DNA from: Ruminococcaceae bacterium UBA3753
GTDB taxonomy: Bacteria; Bacillota; Clostridia; Oscillospirales; Acutalibacteraceae
Length of the DNA stretch: 64,000 nucleotides
NCBI GenBank assembly: GCA_002372375.1
Contig: DFGJ01000038.1
Coordinates: forward strand, 1 to 64,000
Direction of reading: 5' to 3'
Below are positions 47,451 to 57,099 of this stretch, one piece after another (positions within the stretch are counted from its first letter, which is position 1; the number at the start of each line of letters is the position of its first letter). The translations under genes were made by a program, and so were the position numbers. Below the pieces are notes generated by a model. The model saw only the letters and a program-made list of their open reading frames with translations. It was not told the DNA's origin and did not search any database.

Positions 47451-47996
47451 ATGTCCAGAATCGGTTTAAAACCTATTAATATACCGGATGGTGTAACTGT
47501 TAATTTAAAAGATCGGTGTGTGTCGGTTAAGGGCAAAAAAGATGAGCTTGTGTGCTGTATTCATCCGAATGTTAGTGTAGATGTGAGCGATAAAGTTGTT
47601 ACTGTTTTAAGAAAAGACAACAATAAGCTAAGCAGGTCTTTGCATGGGCTTACAAGAAGCTTGCTCTTTAATATGATCGAGGGTGTGACAAATGGCTTTA
47701 AAAAGGTTCTGGAAGTTAATGGAGTTGGTTATAAAGTACAGAAGCAAGGCAAAGACCTTGTGATGAATTTGGGATATTCTCACCAAGTTAAAGTGTCTGA
47801 GGTTCCGGGGGTTAGCTTTGCGGTCGAGGGTAATAACAAGATTATTGTTACTGGTGCAGATAAACAAAAAGTTGGGCAAGTCACTGCGGAGATACGGAAA
47901 AAACGTCCACCGGAACCCTATAAGGGCAAGGGTATAAAGTACGAAAATGAGCACATTCGTCGTAAAGAAGGTAAGGCTGGTAAAGGTAAAAAGTAG
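47451..47996 (+). CDS. rplF: 50S ribosomal protein L6
   Basis: Binds near the GTPase centre and the sarcin-ricin loop. 181 aa, with [15 protein letters not shown] and the C-terminal [22 protein letters not shown] 47451 is selected because AAAGGGGG is upstream and it is the family start. The frame's upstream part overlaps rpsH. Confidence 0.98.
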   Translation: MSRIGLKPINIPDGVTVNLKDRCVSVKGKKDELVCCIHPNVSVDVSDKVVTVLRKDNNKLSRSLHGLTRSLLFNMIEGVTNGFKKVLEVNGVGYKVQKQGKDLVMNLGYSHQVKVSEVPGVSFAVEGNNKIIVTGADKQKVGQVTAEIRKKRPPEPYKGKGIKYENEHIRRKEGKAGKGKK

Positions 47997-48031
47997 TTAA
48001 TTTTTTGATTTTTGTGAAAGGAGGTTTTTTT

Positions 48032-48397
48032 GTGGTTAAACTTCAGTCAAGGAATGAATTAAGGAAAATAAGGCATAAAAGGGTAAGAACGAAAGTTCGA
48101 GGAACGTCCAGTGTGCCGAGGCTCAGTGTCTTTAGATCCAGCAAAAATGTTTTTGCCCAGATAATAGATGACGAAAAAGGGATAACTTTGGTGTCTGCAT
48201 CTAGCATAGACAGAGAGTTTAAAAAGCCTGAAGGTCCAGGTAAAATTAGTTCTGCTGTGGAAGTTGGGAAGTTGCTTGGTTCAAGAGCTGCGGCTAAAGG
48301 GATCAAGAAAGTTGTTTTTGATCGTGGCGGTTACGACTATCACGGAAGGGTTAAAGCTTTAGCTGAGGGTGCGCGTGAGGCGGGACTTGAATTTTAA
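48032..48397 (+). CDS. rplR: 50S ribosomal protein L18
   Basis: Binds 5S rRNA with L5. 121 aa, with [20 protein letters not shown] and the end [20 protein letters not shown]. The GTG at 48032 has AAAGGAGG about 8 nt upstream. The codon at 48005 is not used, since that part lacks family similarity. Confidence 0.97.
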   Translation: MVKLQSRNELRKIRHKRVRTKVRGTSSVPRLSVFRSSKNVFAQIIDDEKGITLVSASSIDREFKKPEGPGKISSAVEVGKLLGSRAAAKGIKKVVFDRGGYDYHGRVKALAEGAREAGLEF

Positions 48398-48419
48398 TTT
48401 AGAAGTGTGAGGTGATTTT

Positions 48420-48935
48420 TTGGCACAGTTTGGTGGTCCTTCTTTGAGGGAAAGAGAAGATGGATATAAAGAAAAGGTAGTTTCTGTAAATAAAGTTTCT
48501 AAGACAGTCAAAGGTGGTAGGATTTTTAAGTTTGCTGCTCTTGTTGTTGTTGGTGATGGTAAAGGGAAGGTCGGGTTTGGTATTGGCAAAGCTGCGGAAG
48601 TTTCAGGTGCTGTAAAAAAAGGTATTGATGAAGCCAAAAAAAATTTGGTAGAAGTTTCTCTGAGAAAAAGCACTATACCGCATGAGGTTATTGGTGAATT
48701 TGGTGCCGGGAGAGTATTGATGAAGCCGGCAGCACCTGGTACTGGAGTCATAGCCGGCGGAGCTGTTAGGGCGATAGTAGAGGTTCTTGGCATTAAAGAC
48801 ATTAGGACGAAAGCTTTGCGTTCTAATAATCCGTATAACGTTGTCAGAGCAACTATGAAGGCACTTCGCGCTCTTCGCACTGCCGATGAAATTGCGACGA
48901 TTAGAGGCAAGCTAGTTAAAGAGATTTTATACTAA
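48420..48935 (+). CDS. rpsE: 30S ribosomal protein S5
   Basis: Maintains decoding fidelity. 171 aa. It has the RNA-binding part [17 protein letters not shown] and [20 protein letters not shown], and the C-terminal [18 protein letters not shown]. The start is TTG at 48420 with GTGAGGTGA upstream. Unusually, 844 bases separate it from rpmD, which normally follows at once. Confidence 0.97.
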   Translation: MAQFGGPSLREREDGYKEKVVSVNKVSKTVKGGRIFKFAALVVVGDGKGKVGFGIGKAAEVSGAVKKGIDEAKKNLVEVSLRKSTIPHEVIGEFGAGRVLMKPAAPGTGVIAGGAVRAIVEVLGIKDIRTKALRSNNPYNVVRATMKALRALRTADEIATIRGKLVKEILY

Positions 48936-49779
48936 TTTGTTTTCGAACCTTGAAAATTTAATGTTGTGGCACTTGGGCTGTTTTGTTAATTGGTGAAGGA
49001 TGCCAAGTAGTTGTTTTTGTTACTAAGCTTATGCTGCCTTTTACTGTTCGGGTTTGTTTCGAGCTGTTTGGGTTTAGCTCAAGTTTTTGGTGCTTCAAGG
49101 TTTAGATTTATTGCTCAGTACTTGTTTTGTTGAATTGTTTGTGCCCAGATTGTTGTTACAATCAATTGTGTCATGGTAACTGAAGAATTTCTTGTAGGTA
49201 CAGTGCTTGCCAATTATTTTTTAATCGTTTGGCATTTCTGCTTAAGTATTTGTTGATTGGTTTGGCTTAGAAGATTTCGGTTTCAACTCGGACTTTGTGA
49301 TAGTTTTTGTTTTTTAAAATTGCTTCGATCGAGAGCTGTTTTGAAAGTCGTTTGATTTAAGTGAGTAAGGGGACTTTTGTAAGTGACGTTGTAAATGTGT
49401 TATTTGCTGTTTGATTTTGAGCCGATTTCTTGTGTTTTTTCGTATTTTAATGTAGTTCTGCACATCCTGTATTTAATAAATAGTTAGTGTTGTGTTTAGT
49501 GGAGAATTAGTAATTCCTGAAAGTTTAGAAAGTTCGTGCTTGTTGGTTTCTGATAGTATCGGATGATTTTTTAAAAATAGTTTGTTTTTCACGGCTATCG
49601 TCCTTATTTAAATTTGAGTTTCATGTTTGTTGAGGTCATGTGGGCAGAAGTTGGATAAATTGCGCTATTTGGTTTTGAGTTTTTGGATATCATAATGTCT
49701 TCAGTGGACTCCTTTGATGTATGTCTGAGTTTACTTTAGGGCGATTTAGTTTTGCGAAGGAAGGAGAGTAGGAAATTCT
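48936..49779. other. 844-base T/G-rich spacer inside the spc operon
   Basis: Between rpsE and rpmD, where Firmicutes usually have a few bases. The plus strand is rich in T and G, similar to the spacer after ftsZ. I found no open frame with an RBS, no hairpin with T-run and no repeat of the 155-bp unit. It may be decayed sequence. Confidence 0.6.
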
Positions 49780-49959
49780 ATGAATACTGTTACTGTCACA
49801 TTGAAAAAGAGTCTCATAGGGTATAAAAAAGACCAGATTTGTACAGCGCATTCTTTGGGTTTGAGGAAAGTTGGGGATTCATGTGTTCAGCCACTTAATG
49901 GACAGACGCGAGGCAAAGTTCAGAAGATATCCCATTTAGTTAGTGTCGTTGAACACTAG
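49780..49959 (+). CDS. rpmD: 50S ribosomal protein L30
   Basis: 59-aa large-subunit protein that stabilises 23S rRNA domain II-V contacts. The sequence MNTVTVTLKKSLIGYKKDQI, then a short HSLGLRKVGDS segment (usually LGLRK), matches L30. The end (KVQKISHLVSVVE) also fits. The ATG at 49780 is preceded by AAGGAGAGTAGG. It lies 31 bases before rplO. Confidence 0.93.
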   Translation: MNTVTVTLKKSLIGYKKDQICTAHSLGLRKVGDSCVQPLNGQTRGKVQKISHLVSVVEH

Positions 49960-49990
49960 TTAATTTTAAAAGTAAGGAGGTGAGTAGTGT

Positions 49991-50428
49991 ATGAATTTGT
50001 GTGATCTTCGACCCGCAGTTGGTTCCAGAAAAGTTGCTAAAAGGATTGGTCGGGGGATAGGCTCGGGCCAAGGTAAGACTGCTGGTAAAGGTCATAAAGG
50101 GCAAAAGGCCAGAGCGGGCGGAGTAAGGCCTGGATTTGAAGGAGGTCAAATGCCGCTTCAAAGGAGGGTACCAAAAAGGGGCTTTAACAATATTTTCCGT
50201 AAGGAAAAGACTATTGTTAACTTAGCTTGGTTGAATAAATTTGATGATGGTATTGTGGTAGATGCTGAAGCTTTGATAAAATCAGGCATTTTAAAAAAAG
50301 CAAGAAACGGCATAAAGGTTCTAGCAGATGGTAAATTGTCTAAGAAATTAACTGTAAAAGCTGATGCGTTTTCTAAAAAAGCTCTATTGGAAATAGAGAA
50401 AATTGGAGGAAAGGCTGAGGTGGTTTAA
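49991..50428 (+). CDS. rplO: 50S ribosomal protein L15
   Basis: Late-assembly large-subunit protein. 145 aa, with [20 protein letters not shown], then [18 protein letters not shown] and NLAWLNKF. The ATG at 49991 has AAGGAGGTG upstream. Its TAA stop is one base before the secY start. Confidence 0.97.
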   Translation: MNLCDLRPAVGSRKVAKRIGRGIGSGQGKTAGKGHKGQKARAGGVRPGFEGGQMPLQRRVPKRGFNNIFRKEKTIVNLAWLNKFDDGIVVDAEALIKSGILKKARNGIKVLADGKLSKKLTVKADAFSKKALLEIEKIGGKAEVV

Positions 50429-50429
50429 G

Positions 50430-51815
50430 TTGTTTAAGACGATAATTAATGCGTTCAAGGACGCAGATATGCGTAAAAAAATGCTATTTACCCTTATGAT
50501 CATAATAATTTTTCGCATAGGTTCTGTTATTCCAGTACCGTTTCTCGATGCTGAGGCTTTGAGGCAACTTATGAACACTGCAACAACGGGGCAAAACTCT
50601 GGCTCTTTCTTTAGCATGATGAATATGATGTCTGGTAATGCATTTTCTAAGGGGACTTTATTCGCTCTTTCCATTCAGCCTTCAATAAATGCTTCCATAA
50701 TTATGCAGCTTTTAACTGTTATTATTCCTTCTTTAGAGAAGTTGAGTAAAGAAGGCGAAGAAGGAAGAAAACGTATGGAAGCCATACAGCGATATCTGAC
50801 GGTTGTTATTGGTATTTTGCAGGCTTTCATGTACTACTTGTGGCTCAAAAATAGCGGCGTTGCATTGTATGGTGATAAAGATGGCTTCGCGGGAATACTA
50901 ACTGGCTTTATTATTGTTTTGACGCTAACAGCAGGTACGGCTCTTATCATGTGGATGGGTGATCAGATTAATGATAAGGGTGTTGGCCAGGGTACCTCTA
51001 TTATTTTGTTTGCCGGTATGGTTGCGCGTGTGCCTATGTTGGTCCAAGTATTAATGGAATATATTCAGAAAGCCGGTACTCCCAAAGAACCTGCGGCTGT
51101 GTATGAAGCTGTGAAGTATCAAGTAAGCGGCGGAAGAGATCCTTGGCTTTTTTATATTTTCGTGCCGCTATTCTTGGTAATATACTTTACTATGATGTGG
51201 TTGATAGTATTTACAAACAATGCAGAGCGTAGAATTCCAATTCAGTACGCAAAGAGAGTTGTTGGGAGAAAGATGTATGGTGGACAAAGTACGCATATAC
51301 CAGTTAAATTTAGCGGTTCCGGAGTTATGCCGGTTATATTTGCGCAGTCAATATTGTCTTTGCCGTCTGCTGTCCAGACTGTTATGGGTGAAGCTAGAGC
51401 TCCAGAGTGGCTAAGAAATATTAACAACGCTTTATCGCCGTTTGGTTGGATTTATCCGACTATTTATTACGTGTTAATTCTGTTTTTTGCGTATTTTTAT
51501 TTGTCTATTCAATATAACCCAGTAGAAATGGCTAACAATTTGCGGCAAAGCAGTGGGGTGATTCCAGGTATGAGGCCCGGTAAACCGACTAGTGACTTTA
51601 TAGAGCGGGTACTTTCTAAGATCACTTTGATGGGTGCAATTTTTCTTGGAATAGTTGCTGTCATTCCGTTCATTTTTGGCGATTTAACATATATGCATCA
51701 AACTACATTCCTGGGTGGAACGTCTGTGATAATTATGGTTGGTGTAGCACTTGAGACGGTTAAGAACCTAGAATCGCAAATGATGATGCGTCATTACAAA
51801 GGGTTTTTGGATTAA
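50430..51815 (+). CDS. secY: Protein translocase subunit SecY
   Basis: Channel subunit of the Sec translocon that exports signal-peptide proteins such as those in this window. The protein is 461 aa with ten membrane segments. The first membrane segment has the conserved IFRIGSVIPVPF, and QPSINASIIMQLL and the cytoplasmic NAERRIPIQYAKRVVGRK loop match the family. The start is TTG at 50430, giving MFKTIINAFKDADMRKK, in agreement with the usual N-terminus. GAGGTGG lies 7 nt or so upstream. The in-frame TTG at 50403 is within rplO. Confidence 0.97.
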   Translation: MFKTIINAFKDADMRKKMLFTLMIIIIFRIGSVIPVPFLDAEALRQLMNTATTGQNSGSFFSMMNMMSGNAFSKGTLFALSIQPSINASIIMQLLTVIIPSLEKLSKEGEEGRKRMEAIQRYLTVVIGILQAFMYYLWLKNSGVALYGDKDGFAGILTGFIIVLTLTAGTALIMWMGDQINDKGVGQGTSIILFAGMVARVPMLVQVLMEYIQKAGTPKEPAAVYEAVKYQVSGGRDPWLFYIFVPLFLVIYFTMMWLIVFTNNAERRIPIQYAKRVVGRKMYGGQSTHIPVKFSGSGVMPVIFAQSILSLPSAVQTVMGEARAPEWLRNINNALSPFGWIYPTIYYVLILFFAYFYLSIQYNPVEMANNLRQSSGVIPGMRPGKPTSDFIERVLSKITLMGAIFLGIVAVIPFIFGDLTYMHQTTFLGGTSVIIMVGVALETVKNLESQMMMRHYKGFLD

Positions 51816-52569
51816 TAGTTTTTTCCCTTTTACTTAAGTGGTATGAAAGATGTTGATATCTTCGGCAACATTGTTTTTGCGATTAGCGTAGCTTTTTTAT
51901 TCTGCTCCTTCGGCGATTAGAGGTGACCAATTTGAGGTTGCTCTCTTGGCTTTGATAGTTTTGGATGAATTTTAGTAACTTTTTGTTGCTCGGCAGGTGG
52001 GATTGTGTGGCACATTTTGCAAAATTGATGTATGAAGTTCTCTGTTAATTAAATGTTGAGGATTATGTTATTGTTTTTGTGCATTAAAAATTCGGCAGCC
52101 TGGTGTTGATGATGTAGTGTGAGCTGCTGGCTTTCAACAGACTTGTTCGTTTATCTTGGTTTTACTCTAGTAAGTTTCGTAGCAGCCTTTGCGACTTAGG
52201 TTTTTAAGTAAATGTGATTTGGAAAATTGAGATATATCTGGTTTTTTGACGCAGTTTGGCGGGCTCGTTTTGTTGGATTTTTGCATTCCGGCTATGGCTT
52301 GCGAGGGCTTGATGCCGTTATTAGCTTGCATTTGAAATTGATAATTTTTAAGAATTTTTCTTGTTTAGTTGTTGATTTGATGACATAGGTGGAGTTGGTA
52401 TTCTTTTTTTGATGTTTTTGGTATATGGCCTGCTGTTTTTACGGATTTAAATTACATGGTTTGCCGTAAGTATGTTCGGTTTATTTTTTGTTGTAGATTT
52501 TAGGTAGTAGTCGTTTTGACTTGACGTAGAAACTAAAGGCTTTTAGAAAAAGTAAAAGGTATGTTTAGT
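51816..52569. other. Spacer between secY and adk
   Basis: About 750 T/G-rich bases where adk normally follows within a few bases. No gene was recognised. TTGACG at 52521-52526 has no good -10 box at the right distance. Confidence 0.5.
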
Positions 52570-53208
52570 ATGAACGTTGTTTTTCTTGGTCCACCTGGTG
52601 CCGGTAAAGGGACCCAGTCGGTTATGGTGGCGGAATATTTTGAAATGGGTTATATTTCAACGGGGAATATCATGAGATCGGCACTTAAGAGCGGATCTGA
52701 GCTTGGAAATTTGGCAAAATCATATATTGAAAAGGGAGAGCTTGTGCCGGATAGTTTAGTTATTAAGCTAATCAAAGAGGTTTTAACGCTCAATCCTGTT
52801 GAGAACGGGTATGTTTTGGATGGTTTTCCTAGAACTATAGCTCAGGCCGAAGCGCTGGATAATATGGGTATGGTTGTTAATAAAGTTATATTTTTAGATG
52901 CTTCTGAAGATACAATTCTTGCTCGTATGTCTGGTCGCCGTGTCTGCGAAGCTTGCGGTAAGAGCTATCACTTAATTAGTAAGCCTGCGAAGGTTGATGG
53001 CATCTGCGACAAGTGTGGTGGCACCCTCATAAAGCGCACTGACGATAATTTAGAGACTATAGTTGAGCGACTTAAGGAGTATCATAAAAAAACGGAGCCC
53101 CTTAGGCAGTTTTACTTGAACAAGAAGATGCTCAACTTCATCAACGGGGATGGAACAATTGATGATATCCAGGGTAAGGTAATTAAAGCTATAAAAGAAG
53201 GTATTTAG
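52570..53208 (+). CDS. adk: Adenylate kinase
   Basis: Converts AMP and ATP to two ADP. 212 aa, of the long type with a zinc-binding lid (CEACGKSYH and CDKCGG). The P-loop GPPGAGKGTQS is at 7-17, and DGFPRT lies mid-protein. The ATG at 52570 (MNVVFLG) has AAAAGG 9-10 nt upstream. ATG 52561 lies against that site and is less likely. It is 3 bases before map. Confidence 0.98.
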   Translation: MNVVFLGPPGAGKGTQSVMVAEYFEMGYISTGNIMRSALKSGSELGNLAKSYIEKGELVPDSLVIKLIKEVLTLNPVENGYVLDGFPRTIAQAEALDNMGMVVNKVIFLDASEDTILARMSGRRVCEACGKSYHLISKPAKVDGICDKCGGTLIKRTDDNLETIVERLKEYHKKTEPLRQFYLNKKMLNFINGDGTIDDIQGKVIKAIKEGI

Positions 53209-53211
53209 CAC

Positions 53212-53964
53212 TTGATTGTATTAAAAAGTAAAAGAGAAATAGAACTTATGAAAGCTTCGGGTGAGATTGCTGCTGCTGCTTTGCATCTGGCTGGCGAGAA
53301 GGTAAAGCCCGGTGTTTCTACCCTTGAGCTCGATAATATAATAAAGCGTTATATTGTTAGTCAAGGAGCAGAACCTTCTTTTTTCAATTATGGAGGTTTC
53401 CCTGGAAATTCTTGCATTTCCGTTAATAACGTCGTCATTCATGGTATTCCCAGCAAAGATTTGATTTTAAAGAGGGGTGATATTGTAAGTATTGATGTGG
53501 GGGCCTTTTACCGGGGTTTTCACGGTGACACAGCGTTCACCTTTAAATGTGGTGATGTGTCCGAGGAAATCCAAGGTCTTTTAGATACCACTTATGGAGC
53601 TTTAGAAAAAGGAATCGAAAAAGCTTTGTGTGGTAACAAAATAGGTGATATATCTAGTGCAATTCAAGAGTACGTAGAAAGTAGAAATTGTAGTGTAGTA
53701 ACAGATTTTGTTGGTCATGGTGTTGGGGTGGATCTTCATGAAGATCCATCAGTCCCAAATTATGGTAAAGCACATTTTGGCCCTTTGCTTGAGGCTGGCG
53801 TAACTATTGCGATTGAACCGATGGTTATACTGGGTAGTTCTGGTGATGTTGAAGTTTTAGACGATGATTGGACCACTGTTTCAACATCTGGTGAATACTC
53901 TGCACATTTTGAGCATACAGTTGCTGTGACGGAGAATGGACCAGTTATTTTAACGAAGGTTTAA
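53212..53964 (+). CDS. map: Methionine aminopeptidase, type I
   Basis: Removes the initiator methionine from new proteins with a dinuclear metal site. 250 aa. The ligands are visible in ISIDVGAFYRGFHGDTAF, VGHGVGVDLHEDPSVPNYG and TIAIEPM, with the last Glu near the end (HFEHTVAV). The start is TTG at 53212, only 3 bases after adk, with AAGAAGG within the adk end. Confidence 0.97.
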   Translation: MIVLKSKREIELMKASGEIAAAALHLAGEKVKPGVSTLELDNIIKRYIVSQGAEPSFFNYGGFPGNSCISVNNVVIHGIPSKDLILKRGDIVSIDVGAFYRGFHGDTAFTFKCGDVSEEIQGLLDTTYGALEKGIEKALCGNKIGDISSAIQEYVESRNCSVVTDFVGHGVGVDLHEDPSVPNYGKAHFGPLLEAGVTIAIEPMVILGSSGDVEVLDDDWTTVSTSGEYSAHFEHTVAVTENGPVILTKV

Positions 53965-54313
53965 CTGGTGAAGGGAATGTTCTGTTTGTGTTAGGGGAAA
54001 TCAAGAGAGTTTTTTCTGGTTTATCGGTAAGCGGTATATAACTAATTTGTGGTTTCGATTGATCTATGGATTTTGTGCCTTGTACGTTTGTTAGTTGGGA
54101 GTTTTAGTTCAGGTTTATTGATTAAGTTATAGAATTGTTGGTATAGTTCATTATTGATAGTGCAGTTTGTGACGATTGGTTATGTTTATTTTGGTTGTAG
54201 TTTTTTGATGCGGTTCTGGTAGCATTTTGTTGGTGCTTTAGTTTCTTAAGTATGAGCAGATTTTTAATTATGTTGGCGTTGAGCATTTGATATTAATTTT
54301 TTAGGGAAATATG
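53965..54313. other. Spacer between map and the KOW gene
   Basis: About 350 T/G-rich bases. No gene, tRNA or terminator hairpin was identified. Confidence 0.5.
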
Positions 54314-54559
54314 ATGTTGGAGCTAGTGAAAGGTTGTGTAGTAAAAGCTAAAGCTGGGCGGGACAAAGATAAGTTCTTCGTAGTAATAGATTTTAATGAC
54401 AAGGAAGCGTTTATTTGCGACGGAAGGAGAAGAAAAGTGTCGAAGCCTAAGAAAAAAAATATAAGGCATTTGGCGTTAACTTCCACCGTAATTTCACCGG
54501 AAGATATGACTTGTGATAAAAGACTACGATTAGCTTTGAATAGGTTTTTGAAGATTTAG
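54314..54559 (+). CDS. KOW-domain RNA-binding protein (L14e-like)
   Basis: 81-aa protein usual between map and infA in Clostridia. It has a KOW/SH3-like fold (VVKAKAGRDKDKFFVVIDF) and a basic segment (GRRRKVSKPKKKNIRHL). Its role is presumed RNA or ribosome binding, but no activity is established for it here. ATG 54314 (MLELVKG) has AGGGA 6 nt upstream, and ATG 54311 is three bases earlier. Confidence 0.85.
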   Translation: MLELVKGCVVKAKAGRDKDKFFVVIDFNDKEAFICDGRRRKVSKPKKKNIRHLALTSTVISPEDMTCDKRLRLALNRFLKI

Positions 54560-55141
54560 TTTTTGTTTTCATGTATGTTGATTGTTGAATGATTCGCATA
54601 CATTAGTCAGATGTTGGCGGGCTTAATTTCATTGTAAAGTCTGTAGGCCGTTTGGCTTTAAATAGTTTTGTAGTTTAACTTGTAACGATGTTTAGCGCTA
54701 AGGATTTGTGTTTTTAATTTTTAATTTTGGTAAATTCATTAGTCTTTAGTTTTTGTTGATTGTGTATCTCAGATTGCTGTGGTAAGTACTGTGATAGTGT
54801 GAAGGTGGTAGGGGAATTTTTAAGATAAAAGTCAAAATTTGTTGAATTAGGTTCGGTGTCTTTTTCTCTTATTGTAATGGTGTGGCTTTTGTTGTGGAAT
54901 ATATCTTGGCTTAGAAATTTGTAGTTTCAGTTGGAATATGTGCTTTTTAGCGTGCTTTGATTTGCTAAGGTGAATTTTGAAAGTCAAAAAGAGAAAATAT
55001 GGAGTTTTTAGTGTTGTTTTCTGCGAAAAAATATGTTTCCCGGGAAAAAGTTGAGGTTCAGTATAAATAAGTTTGAAAAAGTGTAGTTTTTCATGATACA
55101 ATCTGACAGCGTGTATTTGTTTTTAAAGAGTGGTGGTATGT
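54560..55141 (+). promoter_or_regulatory. Spacer with infA promoter and a perfect palindrome
   Basis: Spacer of about 580 bases. TTGAAA (55073-55078), 18 nt, TACAAT (55097-55102) forms a promoter about 40 nt before infA. The perfect 12-bp palindrome TTTCCCGGGAAA (55036-55047) lies 25 bases above its -35 box and stands out in this AT-rich spacer. It may be an operator. No gene is seen. Confidence 0.6.
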
Positions 55142-55360
55142 TTGGCTAAGCAGGATGTTATAGAGTTAGAAGGCGTTGTTGTTGAGGCGCTGCCGGGGAC
55201 CCAGTTTAGAGTAAAACTTCCGAATAATGCCGTGATTTTAGCGCATATTTCTGGTAAACTTAGAATGAATTTCATAAAGATTTTACCTGGCGATAAGGTT
55301 ACTGTGGAGATGTCGCCTAATGATTTGACAAAGGGGCGGATCACGTGGAGAGCAAAGTGA
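55142..55360 (+). CDS. infA: Translation initiation factor IF-1
   Basis: OB-fold protein that blocks the ribosomal A site during initiation. It has 72 aa from the TTG at 55142, exactly the family length, reading [19 protein letters not shown], with [18 protein letters not shown] and the end [16 protein letters not shown] lies 5 nt before the start. The frame upstream to 55130 is not part of the family. Confidence 0.97.
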   Translation: MAKQDVIELEGVVVEALPGTQFRVKLPNNAVILAHISGKLRMNFIKILPGDKVTVEMSPNDLTKGRITWRAK

Positions 55361-55410
55361 GGTATTTTCGATGTGATTTCTTTGTGGTTTTGTAAGAAAG
55401 GGGTTTTTGT

Positions 55411-55524
55411 ATGAAAGTTAGACCTTCTGTGAAAAAGATGTGCAATAAGTGTAAGGTAATTAAGCGACACGGTAGAGTGATGGTTATATGTGAGAATCCA
55501 AAGCATAAGCAAAGACAAGGATAG
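55411..55524 (+). CDS. rpmJ: 50S ribosomal protein L36
   Basis: 37-aa zinc-binding ribosomal protein. It reads [20 protein letters not shown] and ends [10 protein letters not shown], with C11, C14, C27 and H32 as ligands. AAAGGGG lies before the ATG at 55411. Confidence 0.97.
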   Translation: MKVRPSVKKMCNKCKVIKRHGRVMVICENPKHKQRQG

Positions 55525-55551
55525 TATTTATTTTAGGAGGTCGTTTTTAGT

Positions 55552-55923
55552 ATGGCGCGTATTGCCGGTGTGGATTTACCTAGAGACAAGCGTATAGACA
55601 TCGGTCTTTCTTATATTTTTGGAATTGGTAGGAAGACAGCAAGTAAGATATTGGCAGAAACTGGGGTGGAGCCTTCTGTAAGGGTTAGGGACCTCGATGA
55701 AGATAGTGCATCGAAGATTAGAACTTATATAGACAAAAACTGCAAAGTGGAGGGTGACTTGAGGCGTGATATCGCTTTTGATATAAAGCGGTTGGTAGAG
55801 ATAGGGTCCTATAGGGGTGTGAGGCATCGTAAAAATTTGCCAGTTCGTGGGCAGAGGTCTAAGACGAATGCTCGGACTAGGAAAGGTCCGAAGAAGAATG
55901 CCATTGCTGCCAAGAAATCTTAA
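55552..55923 (+). CDS. rpsM: 30S ribosomal protein S13
   Basis: Head protein that contacts the P-site tRNA and L5. 123 aa, with [20 protein letters not shown] and the end [21 protein letters not shown] lies about 10 nt before ATG 55552. Confidence 0.98.
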   Translation: MARIAGVDLPRDKRIDIGLSYIFGIGRKTASKILAETGVEPSVRVRDLDEDSASKIRTYIDKNCKVEGDLRRDIAFDIKRLVEIGSYRGVRHRKNLPVRGQRSKTNARTRKGPKKNAIAAKKS

Positions 55924-55948
55924 AGATAGGGGGATTCAGTTTTAGTTT

Positions 55949-56356
55949 ATGCCTGTGCAGAAGAATGTAAAAAAGTCGGTAACTGTAAAGAAAAAAAAAG
56001 AAAGGAAGAATGTTGCCTCGGGCCGTGCCAGCATTCAGGCGACGTTTAATAATACGATAATTACCATATCAGATGGTGCAGGTAATGCGATTTCGTGGGC
56101 TAGTGCGGGTGAGTTAGGGTTTAAGGGCTCTAGGAAATCTACTCCTTTTGCTGCGCAATCCGCTGCGGAGGCCGCTGCTAAGGGTGCGGTGGAACAAGGA
56201 ATGAAGTCGGTGGAGGTTTATGTAAAAGGGCCGGGTTCAGGTAGAGAGGCCGCCGTTAGGGCTTTACAAACGGCTGGACTTAATGTTACTCTAATAAAAG
56301 ATGTAACTCCCATACCGCACAATGGTTGTAGACCGCCCAAGCGTAGAAGAGTTTGA
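55949..56356 (+). CDS. rpsK: 30S ribosomal protein S11
   Basis: Platform protein near the mRNA exit. 135 aa, with [20 protein letters not shown], then [20 protein letters not shown] and the C-terminal [13 protein letters not shown]. The ATG at 55949 has AGGGGG about 15 nt upstream, a long spacing, and no better start exists. Confidence 0.98.
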   Translation: MPVQKNVKKSVTVKKKKERKNVASGRASIQATFNNTIITISDGAGNAISWASAGELGFKGSRKSTPFAAQSAAEAAAKGAVEQGMKSVEVYVKGPGSGREAAVRALQTAGLNVTLIKDVTPIPHNGCRPPKRRRV

Positions 56357-56391
56357 GTTTTTTTATTTGTATGGAGGTGTTTTTTTAATTA

Positions 56392-57021
56392 ATGGCTAGA
56401 TATACAGGTGCTGTTTGCAGATTGTGCAGACGCGAGAATCAAAAGCTCTTTTTAAAGGGTGACAGGTGCTTTACGGGGAAGTGCTCCATTTTGCGTAGGG
56501 CTTATGCACCCGGGCAGCATGGCCAAGGACGGTCAAAACTTTCCGACTATGGTGTCCAGTTGCGCGCAAAACAGTTAGCTAAGCGATATTACGGTCTTTT
56601 AGAGGGGCAGTTTAAATCCTCTTATGACAAAGCCAAGAAAAGAGAAGGAAAAGTGGGTGAGCAACTTTTGGTTGTTCTGGAGTCCCGTTTAGACAATATA
56701 GTGTATCGGCTGGGCTTTGCTGATTCAAGAGCTCAGGCGCGACAGTTGGTTAAGCATAACTTTTTTTTGGTTAATGATGTCAGGGTGAATATTCCGTCGT
56801 TTTTGGTTAAGCCTGACTCTGTTATTTCTGTTTCTGAAAAGAAACAACAGTCTGGTATCATGAAAAAAATTCTGGAATCAAATTCTGGTAGGGTTGTTCC
56901 CAAGTGGCTGGAATGTAGTAAAAGTAAATTTGTAGGGAAGATGTTATTTTACCCTGAGCGGCCTGATATTGACCTAGATGTGGAAGAAACCCTTATCGTT
57001 GAGCTTTACTCTAAAGTTTAG
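56392..57021 (+). CDS. rpsD: 30S ribosomal protein S4, zinc-binding type
   Basis: Assembly-nucleating protein that also has translational-repressor roles in other bacteria. 209 aa. The N-terminal zinc ligands are C9, C12, C26 and C31 (CRLC ... CFTGKC). The S4 RNA-binding domain has ESRLDNIVYRLGFADSRAQA. GGAGG lies before ATG 56392. Confidence 0.98.
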   Translation: MARYTGAVCRLCRRENQKLFLKGDRCFTGKCSILRRAYAPGQHGQGRSKLSDYGVQLRAKQLAKRYYGLLEGQFKSSYDKAKKREGKVGEQLLVVLESRLDNIVYRLGFADSRAQARQLVKHNFFLVNDVRVNIPSFLVKPDSVISVSEKKQQSGIMKKILESNSGRVVPKWLECSKSKFVGKMLFYPERPDIDLDVEETLIVELYSKV

Positions 57022-57099
57022 TTCTGATTGTGGTCTTTGTAGTGCGTTCTGTACGTGGCTGCTGGCAAGGGATAGTTTTTAAGGGGGATTTTGTTTTTA

